This document shows, piece after piece, positions 53,499 to 64,000 of a DNA stretch of 64,000 nt (position 1 is its first letter; the number at the start of each line of letters is the position of its first letter). Where the stretch lies: NCBI GenBank assembly GCA_021399435.1, contig JAJTUP010000035.1, forward strand, positions 1 through 64,000, written 5' to 3'. Origin of the DNA: Diaporthe sp. PMI_573. Its lineage: Eukaryota > Ascomycota > Sordariomycetes > Diaporthales > Diaporthaceae. The position numbers and the translations under genes were made by a program. The notes under the pieces are model-generated. The model was given only the letters and a program-made list of their open reading frames with translations. It searched no databases and had not been told where the DNA came from.

Positions 53499-53602
53499 GA
53501 TCCTTGATTAACTATTTATAGAGGCTGATATGAAGGAAGGCAGACGATTTGAAAGAAAAGTAGCAGCGCAGAAAAGATAGTGATAGCGAAAGTGCGGAAA
53601 AT

Positions 53603-54577
53603 CTATGATTTACTGCTAATTCTATAAAATCGCCACCAGTAATCCCAAACCGGGTTTGAAGTTGCATGGAGGGGTTTGGATGTAGGTAGGAAAGGCACAG
53701 GTGTCGTTGGATCTTGCGCTATATTTTCACCGTACGGGAAGGTCTCCTGGGCAGCCATGTAGAGAACTTCATCGATGTTGCAGTATTGCAAAGGATCGTA
53801 GTTGCTTGTATGTTGGGCTTCCGAGTGATCGCCCAGCGTCGGAGACAAACCCCCCACGTAACTTAAGCTGTTCAGAGAATCAATTGCTAGAGAAAATATC
53901 GTTAACCGATCGTTTGCCTGACATTTCCACTCCGTAATGGACGACAAGCAAGGATGAGGAGAAAGGAGACTTGCCTGTGGCGGGTGTTCCCGTCTGTGAT
54001 ACTTCCAAAAGTCCTGTATCTGAACACCACGTGCTTTGTGTACCACTCGCGTCTATATGTCGCAAATGCTCATCGGCTGCCATATAGTTAAGTCCACAAT
54101 CTTTGTGGGTAAAGCCGTAAATATTAGGGACATGCATGAAACATCTGCTGCTTAGTCTGTCTAGGTTGGCTGGTAACTGCACCCAAAACTCGTCGTTTGT
54201 GCACTTGGGAATGGAGCTGACGGTTATTTTAGGCTCAAAATTCGATGCTAAGGTCGGTTTAGGCTCGTTTTTAACCCTTTTTCCTTCAGTTCTAGATAAT
54301 AGGTGATATTTGTCTGAGAGACATACCAGACTGTCTTGGTGGGCGGTATTTTGAGCTGGCGAGTCTGTGACCATATACTCAGGTGTAAATGCTTCACTCG
54401 TAACGTGTTTCTTTGCCTTTCCAGGTCTCCTTGCAATCCCGTAATTGCAGGAAAGTTCACGGGTCGTACAGCGGCCGCATTTTGGCTTGCTTTGTCGCAA
54501 CGCACCTTGGCCGATCCGCACGCATCACAAGCAGATCGGTACTTGAGAGCAACAGACGGATTGTTGAAGTTAGGCAT
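53603..54577 (-). pseudogene. AflR-like Zn(II)2Cys6 regulator with a one-base deletion in the zinc cluster
   Basis: From the ATG at 54577 the frame reads YRSACDACGSAKVRCDK; the rest of the zinc cluster, KPKCGRCTTRELSCNYGIAR followed by RPGKAKK, is in another frame. One base missing in an A-run (AAAGCAAG) near 54500 explains it; no intron can. Downstream, a GC-AG intron (53887-53974, donor GCAAGT, acceptor CTCTAG) joins the second exon (SLNSLSYVGGLSPTL onward). The two exons total 887 nt, one short of a multiple of three, matching a single-base loss. The six-Cys pattern and the following RRPGK resemble AflR-type regulators, which control secondary-metabolite clusters; no biosynthetic genes lie in the window. 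Either a pseudogene or a sequencing error in a homopolymer. Confidence 0.7.
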
Positions 54578-56041
54578 TGTGAGTGTAGATGTAATTTCCG
54601 GCTGTGATTATTTTCTAGTAACGGTATCAGGAGATTCTAGAGTATGGTGTTCTGAAAGAATTTTATTGCTGTCTTGGGTGCGGAGGAAGAAGTGGGAGCA
54701 AGAGGAATTAAGGTGATAAAAGACCAGGATATGATTGTTGAGGCTGCAAGGAATGAGAACTGTAGAGTTTGAGGATATGTGTAATGTACTGTCCCGGAGT
54801 TCGTAGATCGTGGAATGTGAATGGTAAAGATGTAAGAGTGGGCAAACTCATTCGGTGCTCCGCTATCCTTATATACTCATTGCTTGATTTTGCTTTATTA
54901 CCCCCTGTTATTAGGCAGCCACCAAGATCAATGTCAGTCAAGAACCTCATCAGGGAGTATGACCAAACGAAGGAGCACCGAAGCTAATTAAAAGTAGATA
55001 AATCGACGTCTGGGCTCAAGCCGTCGGAGCTATTCCTAGTACAGTATTGGTACTCCCTTAGGGAAGAGTTAAAGTGACTAGTTGCTACATCAACTGTTTG
55101 AAATTACAATTACCGGAGGTCGGAAGATGGCTTCTGTAACCATCTTTACATTTGATAAGCTTTGCACGAGACCTTCCTCGGGTGCCACAGTAAGGCTTGT
55201 GCCAACTACATCAGCCCTCGATTCAGCCAACCTTGTTTCCATTTCACGAACTTCTCTCTGCACCACCCCCTTGTGCAGAGTGGAAGTGAAAAGAACCAAG
55301 CATTCGTACCCGCTGGCTGATTCTCAGGATACTGAAAGAAGGGACTGGCGGAAACAGTCTCCCATATCTTCCGGATTCAGGTCAGGCAGTCGGCAAAAAT
55401 CCCGCGTCACTAGGTAATTCTATCAAGCCACACTCGATGCCACGGCCTGTTATACCGTACGTTCTAGCCAGCCTAGGTACCTTAACCAGTATTGCTGAGA
55501 ATAACTAACTGTGTGATGCGACCACTTATACACACGAAATTATGGCATCACTGATAAATGGGAAGAGGGCTTACCAGAACGCGTCCACAGTGTCGAGGCA
55601 TGGCTTGGAACCATTCGATATCATCGCGGCCGAACGCATGGTGTGTGGACGAATCACGCGCCCCGGGCTAGTGAACAACAGCTGGTTCTTGAAAAGAAGC
55701 GGCCGTACCGGAGACGTAATAGCACGGTACTAGTCGTGGTTGTCTCTCCCTCTCTTCTTTTTTTTTTTTGGGGGGGGGGGGTGAATATGGATGGGAATTG
55801 TTTCCACTATGGCAGGGAGTATGTTACAATGAGCGCAGAATTGAGACGAGGGATCTTTTATGTGAGGCCCCTTGACCACTGAACGCCCATCCTTCTGCCT
55901 AGTCACTAGTACAGCCAAGTACTCGATGCAAGTGGTTTACCTTGGCAGGATTACATGACACCCAGTGCACTTTCCCATCCACCCTCACCTAAGTCATGTC
56001 TAGATTCAGATTTATGCTGTTTACCCAATCTAACAATATAT
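54578..56041. other. No supported gene; T12G12 homopolymer at 55758-55781
   Basis: The upstream region of the Zn2Cys6 gene to about 54950, then no credible ORF. Twelve T directly followed by twelve G lie at 55758-55781. Confidence 0.45.
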
Positions 56042-56209
56042 ATGGCGAGAAGGTGGGCTTATGCTTCTATACTATTATGGATTACACTAACTGTTTTCAC
56101 ATTCTTAGCGTACCTCTGGTTTCACGGACTCAAACCGCAACTCATCGACTTCCCAAACTCGAATCACTCTGAACACGTCTACCTCGAGCAAGCGATACTC
56201 CCTAAATGA
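56042..56209 (+). CDS. Small single-pass membrane ORF
   Basis: A 55-residue ORF from an ATG: a basic MARRWAY start, a hydrophobic segment ASILLWITLTVFTFLAYLWF long enough to cross a membrane, and a short polar tail. It could be a first exon of a larger membrane or secreted-type II protein. No family recognised; evidence is hydropathy only. Confidence 0.3.
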   Translation: MARRWAYASILLWITLTVFTFLAYLWFHGLKPQLIDFPNSNHSEHVYLEQAILPK

Positions 56210-57419
56210 AGATGTATCGCATATATGGGAGCAGGGAATAAAGAGGCGTATTGCCTAATTGAAGAAGAAGGTGCCATCTCTGCTATTAATAGCAGATGCC
56301 AGTGGTTACTGAGTCGGGGATCAGCACTATGAATGGACCAGGGTTAAGCACGGGTGGGTGGAGGAATGTGGTTTTGTCTTTATTTCGGATGGGGTTTATG
56401 TAAATAATGATGGGGAGAGAGGTTACCCGAACCTGCCAAATATAACCGACCGAAGGCGACGTCAGCTTCAAACAACGAAGGAAGCGACGTTTGGGTCGAG
56501 CACGGAAATATAGACGTGCAAAACACTTCTTGGGGTCACTGCCTGGTATCCTTTGGGGCCTACCACGCAGACAGCAGGACCCTACCTATCATAAATTGCC
56601 TTAAGCAGTTTCATTATTGGACTACACCCACTCCTCCTCGATGTGATAATGCGGTCAACAATTGCCGTAGTGCCATCACACCCGATCGGGACTTTCACGA
56701 GGTATATTGCTGTCCTGTTTATTTCTGCCTTATTCAGAAGTCCTCAACGTGGTCCGGCTAACAATGGCACTCAACGCAGGCATTCCGCGATGCAAACGGA
56801 AGAGTTGTCGACTCTTTCAAACTGACTTTATTCCTTAGCGATTTTATCTGCGAAAACAAAGTTTCTATAGTTCCTGGTTGTGAAGGAATGGGGATTGAGA
56901 TTACCGCTCAACTTTTTGACCTTTCCAATTCTCCTTTTCTTGTCCTTCGTGAAAATAGCATGGGTCCAAAGGCCCCACAAACGTGACGTCCTGCTCCGGC
57001 AAGGCGGCGGCCAAAGAGAGAGAATCCCTGACAATAACTAGGAATACCACAACAGCAAAAGGGCGTGGACAGGGAACGACATTGGAACAGACAACGCCGT
57101 GACAGAGAGTTTATGGTGGTGCGCTTGACTGAAGTTGCTTCCTGGGCCAACATTCAGGGTGATCTTGGCGGCCTGCAATGTACCCTCTGAGATCAAGGTC
57201 TAGTCGTACCGCTTGCGGTGCGGCCCCCGGCGTAAAACAATATCATCATCATCATCCTCTGCGCCACACCTTCCCCTCGACTCTTAATTTCTTGGCACGC
57301 TGCTGTTAGCACCCTGCTAGAAATTACGCCATTTTACTATGGCACGCACAACTTTGGCCTAACAAGCGGTCAAAAACGCGAAAACTTCGAAACTTGCTTT
57401 CGAGATCCGACAACTGCGC
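56210..57419. other. No supported gene
   Basis: A plus-strand frame at about 57340-57470 (SKLAFEIRQLRKRRDDAPPR) just before hAT 3 looks coding but is broken by stops; it may be an unrelated element fragment. Confidence 0.35.
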
Positions 57420-59688
57420 AAGCGACGAGACGACGCACCTCCTCGCGTGGCCATCACGAACTTGGAGTAGACCTTGCCCCATCTATTTGGCGCCGTCAAC
57501 AGCTGTATAACAACCCCGTGCTTGAGGAGAAGGACCTACCACACTCGAAAACCCTTGTTCGCCTCCTTTTGCGTGAATATCACCGCGCCCTACCCAAAAT
57601 CAGAGCTTTCCTTCGAAGCGCGCGCGGCTTGATCCATCTAACGTTTGACGGCTGGACCTCGAGGAGATTCACGTCATTCGTAGGGTTGACTGCCAATTTC
57701 ATCGACAAAGACTTCAACAGATGGACCATCTTGTTAGGTTTGCCACCTTTGATGAAGCGCCACAGAGGTTCTGATATTGCTGAGGAAATCTTAGCCATAA
57801 TCCGCTTTTTTTGAGATTCAAGATTGCGTGGGCTACTGTACCTTGGATAAGGAGTCTAAGAATAGGACAACGATGGCCAAGATTGGCGAAGCACTCGGGC
57901 TCGACGCTGAGGAGAGGCAGATTAGCTGTGGTCCGCACGTTTTGCAGCTCTGTACCCGCGCCTTGATGTATGGTGAGGGTTGTAAGCGCCTGCCGCTTGA
58001 CCAGGTCCTCCGAAACTGGCTTCAAGACAGCTTCGCTGACGAGGACGAGGAAAACGAGGCTCTAGAACGTGCCTTTGACGAAGTTGCCATCAACCCTGAG
58101 GAGGACCTTACGCAACAGGATTCGGCTAGTGAGGATGAGGATGATGATGCTTTAGATACTGATCCTTTTGTTGATACTGAGGACGAGGATGATGAGTACA
58201 ACAATTCTGACGTATCTGACGAATTAGTTGAAGCCGCCGCGTGCGCCTTTGATTACTCTACGCCTAGTCAGCTAACCAGGAAAACGATGGAAAAGTACCA
58301 AAAACGAGGTCCTTTTGGTAAGCTTCACAACCATGGCAACTGCTTCCACAGAAGCAGCCAGCTCGTTGGCGCGTTTCGTGATGCCCAAACAGAACTGGAC
58401 CCTTCCGCTACCACCAAGGAATGGGTTCACAACAACGCCACGAGGTGGCAAAGCGACGAGGCAATGGCGGCGCGTGCCTTGGAGTTACAGCCGGCGATCA
58501 AACGACTACACCAAAACCTTGAGTACCAGTGGGACGCAGCTGGTTCGAAGGAAAAGGATAAGCCGCCGGTTCTCGAGTTCAAGTTGGGGGCCCAGGATTG
58601 GCGTGTGGTTGAGGCTATTCAGAATATCCTTTCTCCCTTCAAGTTTGCCTCGAAGAAGCTTCAAGGCATCGGACCTGCTGGCTCTCTTGATCAGTATTTT
58701 CCTCAGATGGAGTATTTGCTGCTTCACCTCGAATCTTGTGCGCAGGGCAAGTGCTATGTTGAACGAGAAAACCCTATTGACCCTACAGGCGACCCTATCC
58801 CCGGGATCGTGAAGATCTTCGAGCATCTTGGCGACCAAGAACGGCGTTTCTTAAAGGCATATATTCGGGTAGGCCTGTGGAAGCTACAGCACTACTACGA
58901 TAAACTCACGAGCTTGGCCTATGCCGCTGCTGTGGTGTTTAATCCAAGCCTCAAGATGACTGGGTTGCAAGGTATTTTTGATGCTGAGTCTCAACGGCAA
59001 GGGTCTAGATGGCGAGACCACTATACTACCAGGTTGAGGGAACGATGGGAGGAGGACTATAAAAATAAGTGAGTTATACATATATTAATAGTCTTTGCTT
59101 AACTAATCCTCTAGTAGACCGCGACCTGACTTTAACCCCCAGACTGAGGTCGAACAACAACCAGTCCTCGACATGCTTCAACGCCGCAAACGCTTCTTCG
59201 CGAACGACGCCGACGAGGAGGTTCCTAATTCACAAGATACACGGCTAGCAAACAAGAGGAGAAGGGGCAACAAAGGCAAGGACCCTGAGCCCATACAACG
59301 AGAGGATATACAACAAGACGAGCTAGATACATACCTTGTTGAGCCAGTAGTCAACTCAAAGGCGTACCTAAACGACCCAATCGCGTGGTGGCGGGATATT
59401 GGCGCAAAACGATTCCCCAAGCTGTCTTATATGGCAGTTGACTTCCTCACGATACCTTCAGCAGCAGCAGAAACTGAGCGTCAGTTTAGTAGCGTTGGGC
59501 AGATGGTGTCAGCACGGAGGTCTTGTCTTCAGCGGCACGTTATTGGCGCCAGCCAGTGTATTAGGTCTTGGAGCAAAGCAGGCGTCTACAAGGCTGAATT
59601 GCCACTTGAATTGCTAGATCGGGCATCTAGCACGGCGTTACAAAGTGATATTGCACGGGAATTAACTAGATGGGCACAACGTAGCTAA
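57420..59688 (+). pseudogene. hAT transposase 3, nearly complete, one frameshift in a T-run
   Basis: The frame begins around WRRQQLYNNPVLEEKDLPHS and carries the first Asp block GLIHLTFDGWTSRRFTSFVG. It breaks in TTTTTTT at about 57806-57812; removing one T restores the path into IQDCVGYCTLDKESKNRTTM and SCGPHVLQLCTRALMYG. The acidic insert (DEDDDALDTDPFVDTEDEDD) and FGKLHNHGNCFHRSSQLV, RWQSDEAMAARAL follow. An intron at 59069-59114 (GTGAGT donor, CTAAT branch, CTCTAG) leads to the hATC end: DPIAWWRDIGAKRFPKLSYM, ADFLTIPSAAAETERQFSS with the last catalytic Glu, and SARRSCLQRHVIGA. The BED finger is missing upstream. It is the most complete of the three hAT copies. Confidence 0.85.
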
Positions 59689-59717
59689 TATAACTGGGAA
59701 TAGCCTCAAATACGCAC

Positions 59718-59763
59718 CCCATCCGATTTAGCAGATCTGATATCCGATTCGGAATCGGATGGG
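59718..59763. repeat. Inverted repeat in the 3' terminal region of hAT 3
   Basis: CCCATCCGATT (59718-59728) and AATCGGATGGG (59753-59763) form a perfect 11-bp inverted pair. More GATTCGG/CCGAATC and ATCGAT motifs continue to about 59830, typical of hAT subterminal repeats. Confidence 0.6.
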
Positions 59764-60338
59764 CTTCAGTCTATTCGATCGATTTCAAATCGATATCGGA
59801 ATCGAATGGGATTTGGCCATCCGATCGACCGATGGCCTGCTCTGTGGGTGGGTTAAGATTGGTGGGCAGAGGAGGATATGCAGGGCACTGGGGTGTGCGC
59901 ACACTAGGGACTGTCGTGGCACTTTTGTGGCTAAAATCTGTCGGACAGGCGGGGTACCCAGAGCTGCTGTATCGCCCACACGGCATAGCCAATCGGTGGA
60001 TGAGAGGAAATCATATAGGATTTTCCTCTTCGTGAATGGCGTCTACGTCTACCTTTTTCATGATCGTTCGTTAGGTACACGATACATCTTTACCGACTGG
60101 GAGCCTTCTTCGGAGGCTTGACGACTGGCTACACGAAATGTCTTTTGCTGACTGAAAGCCTTCTTCGAAAGATAGACTAGGCACACGAAATGTCTTTGTC
60201 GCCTAAACCTTCTCTTCGTGGGGATGACAGGTTGTATATGCGCGACAAGCTTGACAGGCGAAGCAGCAGTGGTCCTGTTTAAAAAGAAACATTTGGGAGC
60301 CAGGAGCTTTTATTTGCGATTACTACTCGTTCGTCCAG
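59764..60338. other. No supported gene
   Basis: After hAT subterminal repeats to about 59830, mixed sequence with short ORFs only. TGAAAGCCTTCTTCGAA-like words recur near 60100-60170 (GGGAGCCTTCTTCGGAGG, GAAAGCCTTCTTCGAAAG), a small imperfect tandem repeat. Confidence 0.4.
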
Positions 60339-60689
60339 GTGGCGGCGACCATATTTGGGCTGAAACTGTACATCGTATCCATGTCCAGATTCTGGGGGAC
60401 CGCCGCAGACCTGACCGACTTGATCAACGCCATGGAGAAGCCCGGAATCCTGCTGCTGGAGGACCTCGACGCCGCCAACGGGAAGAACCGCCAGATCATT
60501 TCCACCGCCACCGAAGTCGCTAGCTCCGGCGCCGACGCCAGTCCCGGCTCGGACAAATCGAAGGACGCGACCCTGGCTGCCCTCCGGGCAGAAAGCCAAT
60601 CGGCAGGGTCGTCCGGTGGTAACACCTTGCTCGAGACGCTGCTGCAGGCGCTGGACGGCGTCGGCGCCGCGCAGGCAGATCCGCGTTGA
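60339..60689 (+). pseudogene. Bcs1-like AAA ATPase fragment (Walker B region)
   Basis: A plus-strand frame reads KLYIVSMSRFWGTAADLTDL, then KPGILLLEDLDAANGK and later NTLLETLLQALDGVGAAQ. This matches the stretch after Walker A in Bcs1-type AAA proteins: a (D/K)IYV(L/V)SLS strand, the Walker B LLLEDIDAA, and S-G-LLNALDGV. Walker A upstream and the arginine finger/C-terminal part downstream are missing; the frame ends right after GAAQADPR. Bcs1-like proteins are mitochondrial or other AAA chaperones, and fungal genomes have many paralogues. A relic exon, or one exon of a gene broken by the nearby hAT. Confidence 0.55.
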
Positions 60690-60866
60690 AATGAGACAAT
60701 TTCAAGCTCATCGCGAGTGATTAGTATGGAGCTATATCATGAAAGAAAATTGGACGCGAGACGCCGGAAGACCGTGGATGATATCCGGATTCATTTATAT
60801 TTGCTGGCTGATCCATACTTTCCAGCCCGAGCTTGCTGGCGCGAATGATTTGCCACCGTTGAGAGA

Positions 60867-62519
60867 TCAATCCGCCTCTGTTATAAGGTGCCACCCACTC
60901 TCCTTCGTCGCTCGGGATTCGGCGGCCTTCTCGTCCTTATTCTTTGGACGAGAGCCAGTGCTGGATGTACTGGCTACATCCCCTGTATTATACTCATCCT
61001 CAGGTAGCGGCAGTGATAAAACAGCGAGGTACTGCAAGGGATGTGCTACATGGTCTTCCAAATTTCCCCCTTTCTTGATACCCTCTTCGCCACATAGAGG
61101 GCACTCTTTGAATATTCTTTTCAATGGGCGCTGCGAGTTTGCCGCCAGAAATGGAAGCTGCTTTTCCTTGAATTTCCCGGGATGCTTACCCGTCATATGC
61201 GCAATGTACTCCTCCATCGACATGAAAGCTTCCGGCTTGTGCGTCTTGATCGTGCAGTGCCAGCGCATGCAATGCGTCTGCTGCATGTGCGAGATCCAGT
61301 CCGCGCTTGTGCTAAAAATGTCTTCGCTGCGGGCACAGGGGAAGAAAGGGCAGACATAAGGGTCCAGATCCTGCTTAACATGGGCGGTCCACGCGTCACC
61401 ACGGCCGCGATTTTGAGCATCCTTGATAGGCAAGATATGAGAGCAGAATGGGCAGATGAATTCGAGGGCATTTTCAGCGATGTGCGGTGGCGGCGGGATT
61501 ATCTCCTCAATACCGCTGGTCATGGCGATTGTTTTTGTCCCACTAGTCTTACTAGGCGTTGACTTTAACTGCAGGCATGTTTGCGGCTCGACTGTTGTCG
61601 CGGTTTTCTGTGTCGATGCCACGCCGGACGGTACCGGAACAGTCGCCACAGGCGCTTCGGATAACTCGCGCGGCTTCTCTTCAACCCCAGCGGGAGCAGG
61701 CGGCGCGGTGAGACGAGTAGGCTTCAACATAGGCTCGGCAGTACGCACGGCGAGCTGGGCTTGGCGAGAGCGGCGGTACAAGATGCGGCGACGGCGCAAG
61801 AGCATCGTGGCAATCAGGCGCTCACAGAAGTCATCCTTAATACTGGGAAAGTCGCGCTTGATCCAGTGGCGGAAAAGCTGCTCGAGCACTGGCGTGGCAT
61901 CGCCACCTTGCTCATCTTTGAGAATAAAGGTGGATGCTTTCGCATTCTGCCGCGAGGTGCCGGCTCGCCGGACCATATTCGCAAGACGGTGCAGCCAGTC
62001 GATGCTGTTGGAAAGTGAAGAAAGGATAGAATCAATCTCCTCATGTCCATTAGGCTCTGCTTGAGATTTACAGTCGGTATACTCAGCGGCATCAAGGTAT
62101 GCCTTCTTAAGGCCGCTAAGGAGATGAGATACTTGCAAATACTGCACGTTAGCCAATCTATTTCATTATCTCATTCCCAACATCGAAAAGCGTTTCACTA
62201 TAGTCTTACATTGATCTAATCTGTCCAACATGTTGCGTAAATGCTCCGATACCAGCTCTTTCACATCCGCTAAATCGCGTAGACGATAATCCAAACCGGC
62301 ATGCAGCGCCGCAAATACGCCCATGTTCGACGCCCATATATTAAAGCGCCCTATCAGATCGCGAAGTGTAGACCACCTCGTCCCGCCATCTCGGTAGTCA
62401 TGCAGATGTTTAAAGGAATCGCGGAGCGAATCACGGCACTGTTGGGCGCATGCGGCAATGGTTAGTCGTGAGAGGTCTTCGGCGTGATCAGGGTTGCTGG
62501 ACGCAACGCGAGCCGACAT
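60867..62519 (-). CDS. C2H2-type zinc finger protein, two exons
   Basis: Exon 1 runs from the ATG at 62519 to 62210. A 78-nt intron (62132-62209, GTAAGA donor, GGCTAAC branch, acceptor TTGCAAG) leads to exon 2 ending at 60867; total 1575 nt, 524 residues. The helical N-terminal region (CRDSLRDSFKHLHDYRDGG, RFNIWASNMGVFAALHAGLD) is of the type common in fungal C2H2 proteins with NLR-like N-termini. A Pro-rich linker follows. Then come fingers: ICPFCSHILPIKDAQ with a later H, YVCPFFPCARSEDIFSTSAD with WISHMQQTHCMRWHC, MEEYIAHMTGKHPG, and CPLCGEEGIKKGGNLEDHVA with HPLQYLAVLSLP. This is a well-known fungal family of unknown function. Intact, with clean splice signals. Confidence 0.75.
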
Positions 62520-63220
62520 TTTGTCGCGACCAAGTTGGCTCGAAGATGGTTGTATATAGTCATGGCACTGACGACGGCGGCTAACGGTGCTTATGAAGGA
62601 GTGTTAAATACAGTCTATGCTTTTACCCCTCCCGTCCCCCGATATCTCCTGTGATCCCGCCGTAAGGCTTCTTAAGTGCATCTATGTATGCAATGTATGC
62701 CTGCAGTAATTCCTGCGTGGGTGGCTTATATGCGGTAAAGGAAATCGGTGAATTTCAGGGGGTCGGTGAAGGAAACTACACGCACAGACCGTGTTATGGC
62801 CCGTGCACGGTCAATCTAAACCTAAAAAAGAAGGCGGTTAAGCGCACTGCCGCACAACTTGGTTTCCTTGGTGGCACCCGCTGCAGCCTGCTGACTGCAG
62901 TGCAACCAACCTATACACCACAACTCCTCTTCGTCAACTATCGCCAATCCATCAGAATACCCTCAATCTATTGCTATAATAACTTATCTTGTTTATCTTG
63001 ATCTTTATGTTAATCTCCCTAACCATTTATAGACTCAGTGGTTAAGAAATTAACCTACTATAGGTAGTACCGGTACTCTGTGCCGTTGTGAGGGTATTAT
63101 GAAGAACCAGGTTATACAGGCCCTTGTGAGGGAGTTGCATGAGCTGGCGTATGACATGGTAGTATATATGCACAGTTAGCCAGAATAAATTTTGAATGAC
63201 CTGAAAACAGTTTTGCAGAT
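62520..63220. other. Intergenic, nothing recognised
   Basis: Upstream region of the C2H2 gene and downstream region of the partial gene at the right edge. A plus-strand ORF (62684-63001) has no domain. Confidence 0.45.
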
Positions 63221-64000
63221 CTAGACAAGTCTCTTCCGGCCACGCAGGCTTCCCTGCTTCGACCGCTTTACAGGAGTAGGTCCGTCGCTGCCCTCCCCAA
63301 TACTCTCGTCGTCCGCCTCCCTCTTCTTCCCATTTGAAATAACGTCTATAGTGTGATCGCCGTTAGCGTCAGGCGTGGACAGCTCCGGAGCCAGTCCCAG
63401 AGAGGAGGTACGGGGTGGTCTCGATGGAGAACCAGGGTCCTTAGCATCAGCTGTCATCTGCGCAAAGGGGTCAAAGACGAACTTCCCCTTGCGACCGCCA
63501 GGCGCGTCCCGCGCCGATGGGGTTGCAAATGGGTCCCGAGAGACAGTATGCTGCTTCGGCTCGCCGACTGCCCAGTCTATCTTGCTGATCTCAACCAGGG
63601 GAACAAACTCTAATGGGTTATAAGGGCAGTCTGCAGAGAATACCCGCCCCTTGTGGCAGAAACCCCAGAGGTACCCAGTGACGTAGGCCTTCTTCCCATG
63701 TTTGCGGAACGGGGTGGTCTCGGCACGGTAGTCGCTGCACTTCTGCTTCACGTGTGGCTTGCAGTTGGGCAGCATAGCGTATATATAATTCGCATACCAT
63801 CCGGTCTTGGGCGTAGCAGCCGCACCTGTGACTGCGAATCTCGACCAGACCTTAAAGACAGCTGATGAATTGCGCGTGATCTCGTGTAGCCCGATGCCTG
63901 AGTTGTCGGCAAGGGGGAACTTGCCGGTGTCGACGAAGCCGTTGAAGGTCACAAAGGGCGGTGTAACAGGGAATCGGGAAGGCAGGTTGGCACAGAGCCG
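63221..64000 (-). CDS. Hypothetical protein, 5'-partial, nuclear-localisation-like tail
   Basis: The frame is open to the right edge, so the N-terminus lies outside the window; about 259 residues are visible. The first 130 residues look structured: SRFPVTPPFVTFNGFVDTGK, VFKVWSRFAVTGAAATPKTG, WYANYIYAMLPNCKPHVKQK and a GFCHKGRVFSADCPYNPLEF stretch with several Cys. The rest is disordered-looking and ends in basic clusters (NGKKREAD, PVKRSK, LRGRKRLV) like nuclear signals. I do not recognise the family. No intron is needed in the visible part. Confidence 0.5.
   Translation of the reverse strand, partial: RLCANLPSRFPVTPPFVTFNGFVDTGKFPLADNSGIGLHEITRNSSAVFKVWSRFAVTGAAATPKTGWYANYIYAMLPNCKPHVKQKCSDYRAETTPFRKHGKKAYVTGYLWGFCHKGRVFSADCPYNPLEFVPLVEISKIDWAVGEPKQHTVSRDPFATPSARDAPGGRKGKFVFDPFAQMTADAKDPGSPSRPPRTSSLGLAPELSTPDANGDHTIDVISNGKKREADDESIGEGSDGPTPVKRSKQGSLRGRKRLV

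Noticed and set aside
53603..54577. A secondary-metabolite gene cluster around the AflR-like regulator
   Set aside because: No polyketide synthase, NRPS, terpene synthase, P450 or transporter gene in the window.
1..64000. CRISPR array, operons or bacterial ribosome binding sites
   Set aside because: Introns and gene families show a eukaryotic genome, and no regularly spaced direct repeats were seen.

Overview
This window reads as nuclear DNA of a filamentous ascomycete (Pezizomycotina). The evidence is short GT-AG introns of about 46-90 nt with CTAAC/CTGAT-like branch sites, a HET-domain gene, Zn(II)2Cys6 and bZIP regulators, F-box/ankyrin proteins, DUF7924 and DUF3716 families, and fungal hAT, pogo, Tad-type LINE, Copia and Helitron sequences. 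It looks like an accessory, transposon-rich compartment: few intact host genes, many captured or truncated gene fragments, and stop codons that look like repeat-induced point mutation (CAA/CAG turned into TAA/TAG).

Layout. 0-8 kb: the C-terminal part of a MIZ/SP-RING SUMO-ligase-like gene, then poorly recognisable ORFs. 8.4-12.4 kb: an F-box/ankyrin gene, an immediately adjacent ZZ-finger ORF that may belong to it, and a second ankyrin protein. 13.3-13.6 kb: a MITE-like element. 14.6-18.2 kb: a divergent pair, a DUF7025-type ATPase N-terminal half and a spliced HET gene. 19.5-23.3 kb: a small four-exon gene next to a 3'-truncated hAT element, then a GC-rich GCR1_C (Crypton-like) fragment and a hairpin repeat.

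25-37 kb is the most unusual part: a Helitron-like block lying between two inverted copies of a ~200-bp repeat. It holds a decayed Rep/helicase gene with DUF6570, Helitron_like_N and Pif1-like portions on the plus strand, a decayed multi-part gene of unknown family on the minus strand at the left, and a three-exon DUF3716 gene that still splices cleanly on the minus strand at the right. A small MITE with a 5-bp target duplication is nested in the left repeat.

37.5-48 kb is a patchwork: a bZIP gene, a LINE fragment, two opposed hAT fragments, an internally deleted LTR element, a C2H2 fragment, a Cdc24-like PH-PB1 fragment butted against a DUF7924 fragment, a zinc-finger remnant, a Myb-like ORF and a possible nucleoside-hydrolase-like fragment. 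48.5-49.8 kb: an intact pogo-type transposase. 50-64 kb: a degenerate patatin-like remnant, an AflR-like Zn2Cys6 regulator broken by one missing base and carrying a GC-AG intron, a nearly complete hAT transposase broken in a T-run, a Bcs1-like AAA fragment, an intact two-exon C2H2 protein, and a partial gene running off the right edge.

The host genes do not form a pathway. Several belong to families common in fungal self/non-self recognition (HET, ankyrin, F-box, patatin-like, C2H2), mixed with mobile elements that have broken, joined and moved fragments. All family calls are from reading translated motifs; no database search was possible.
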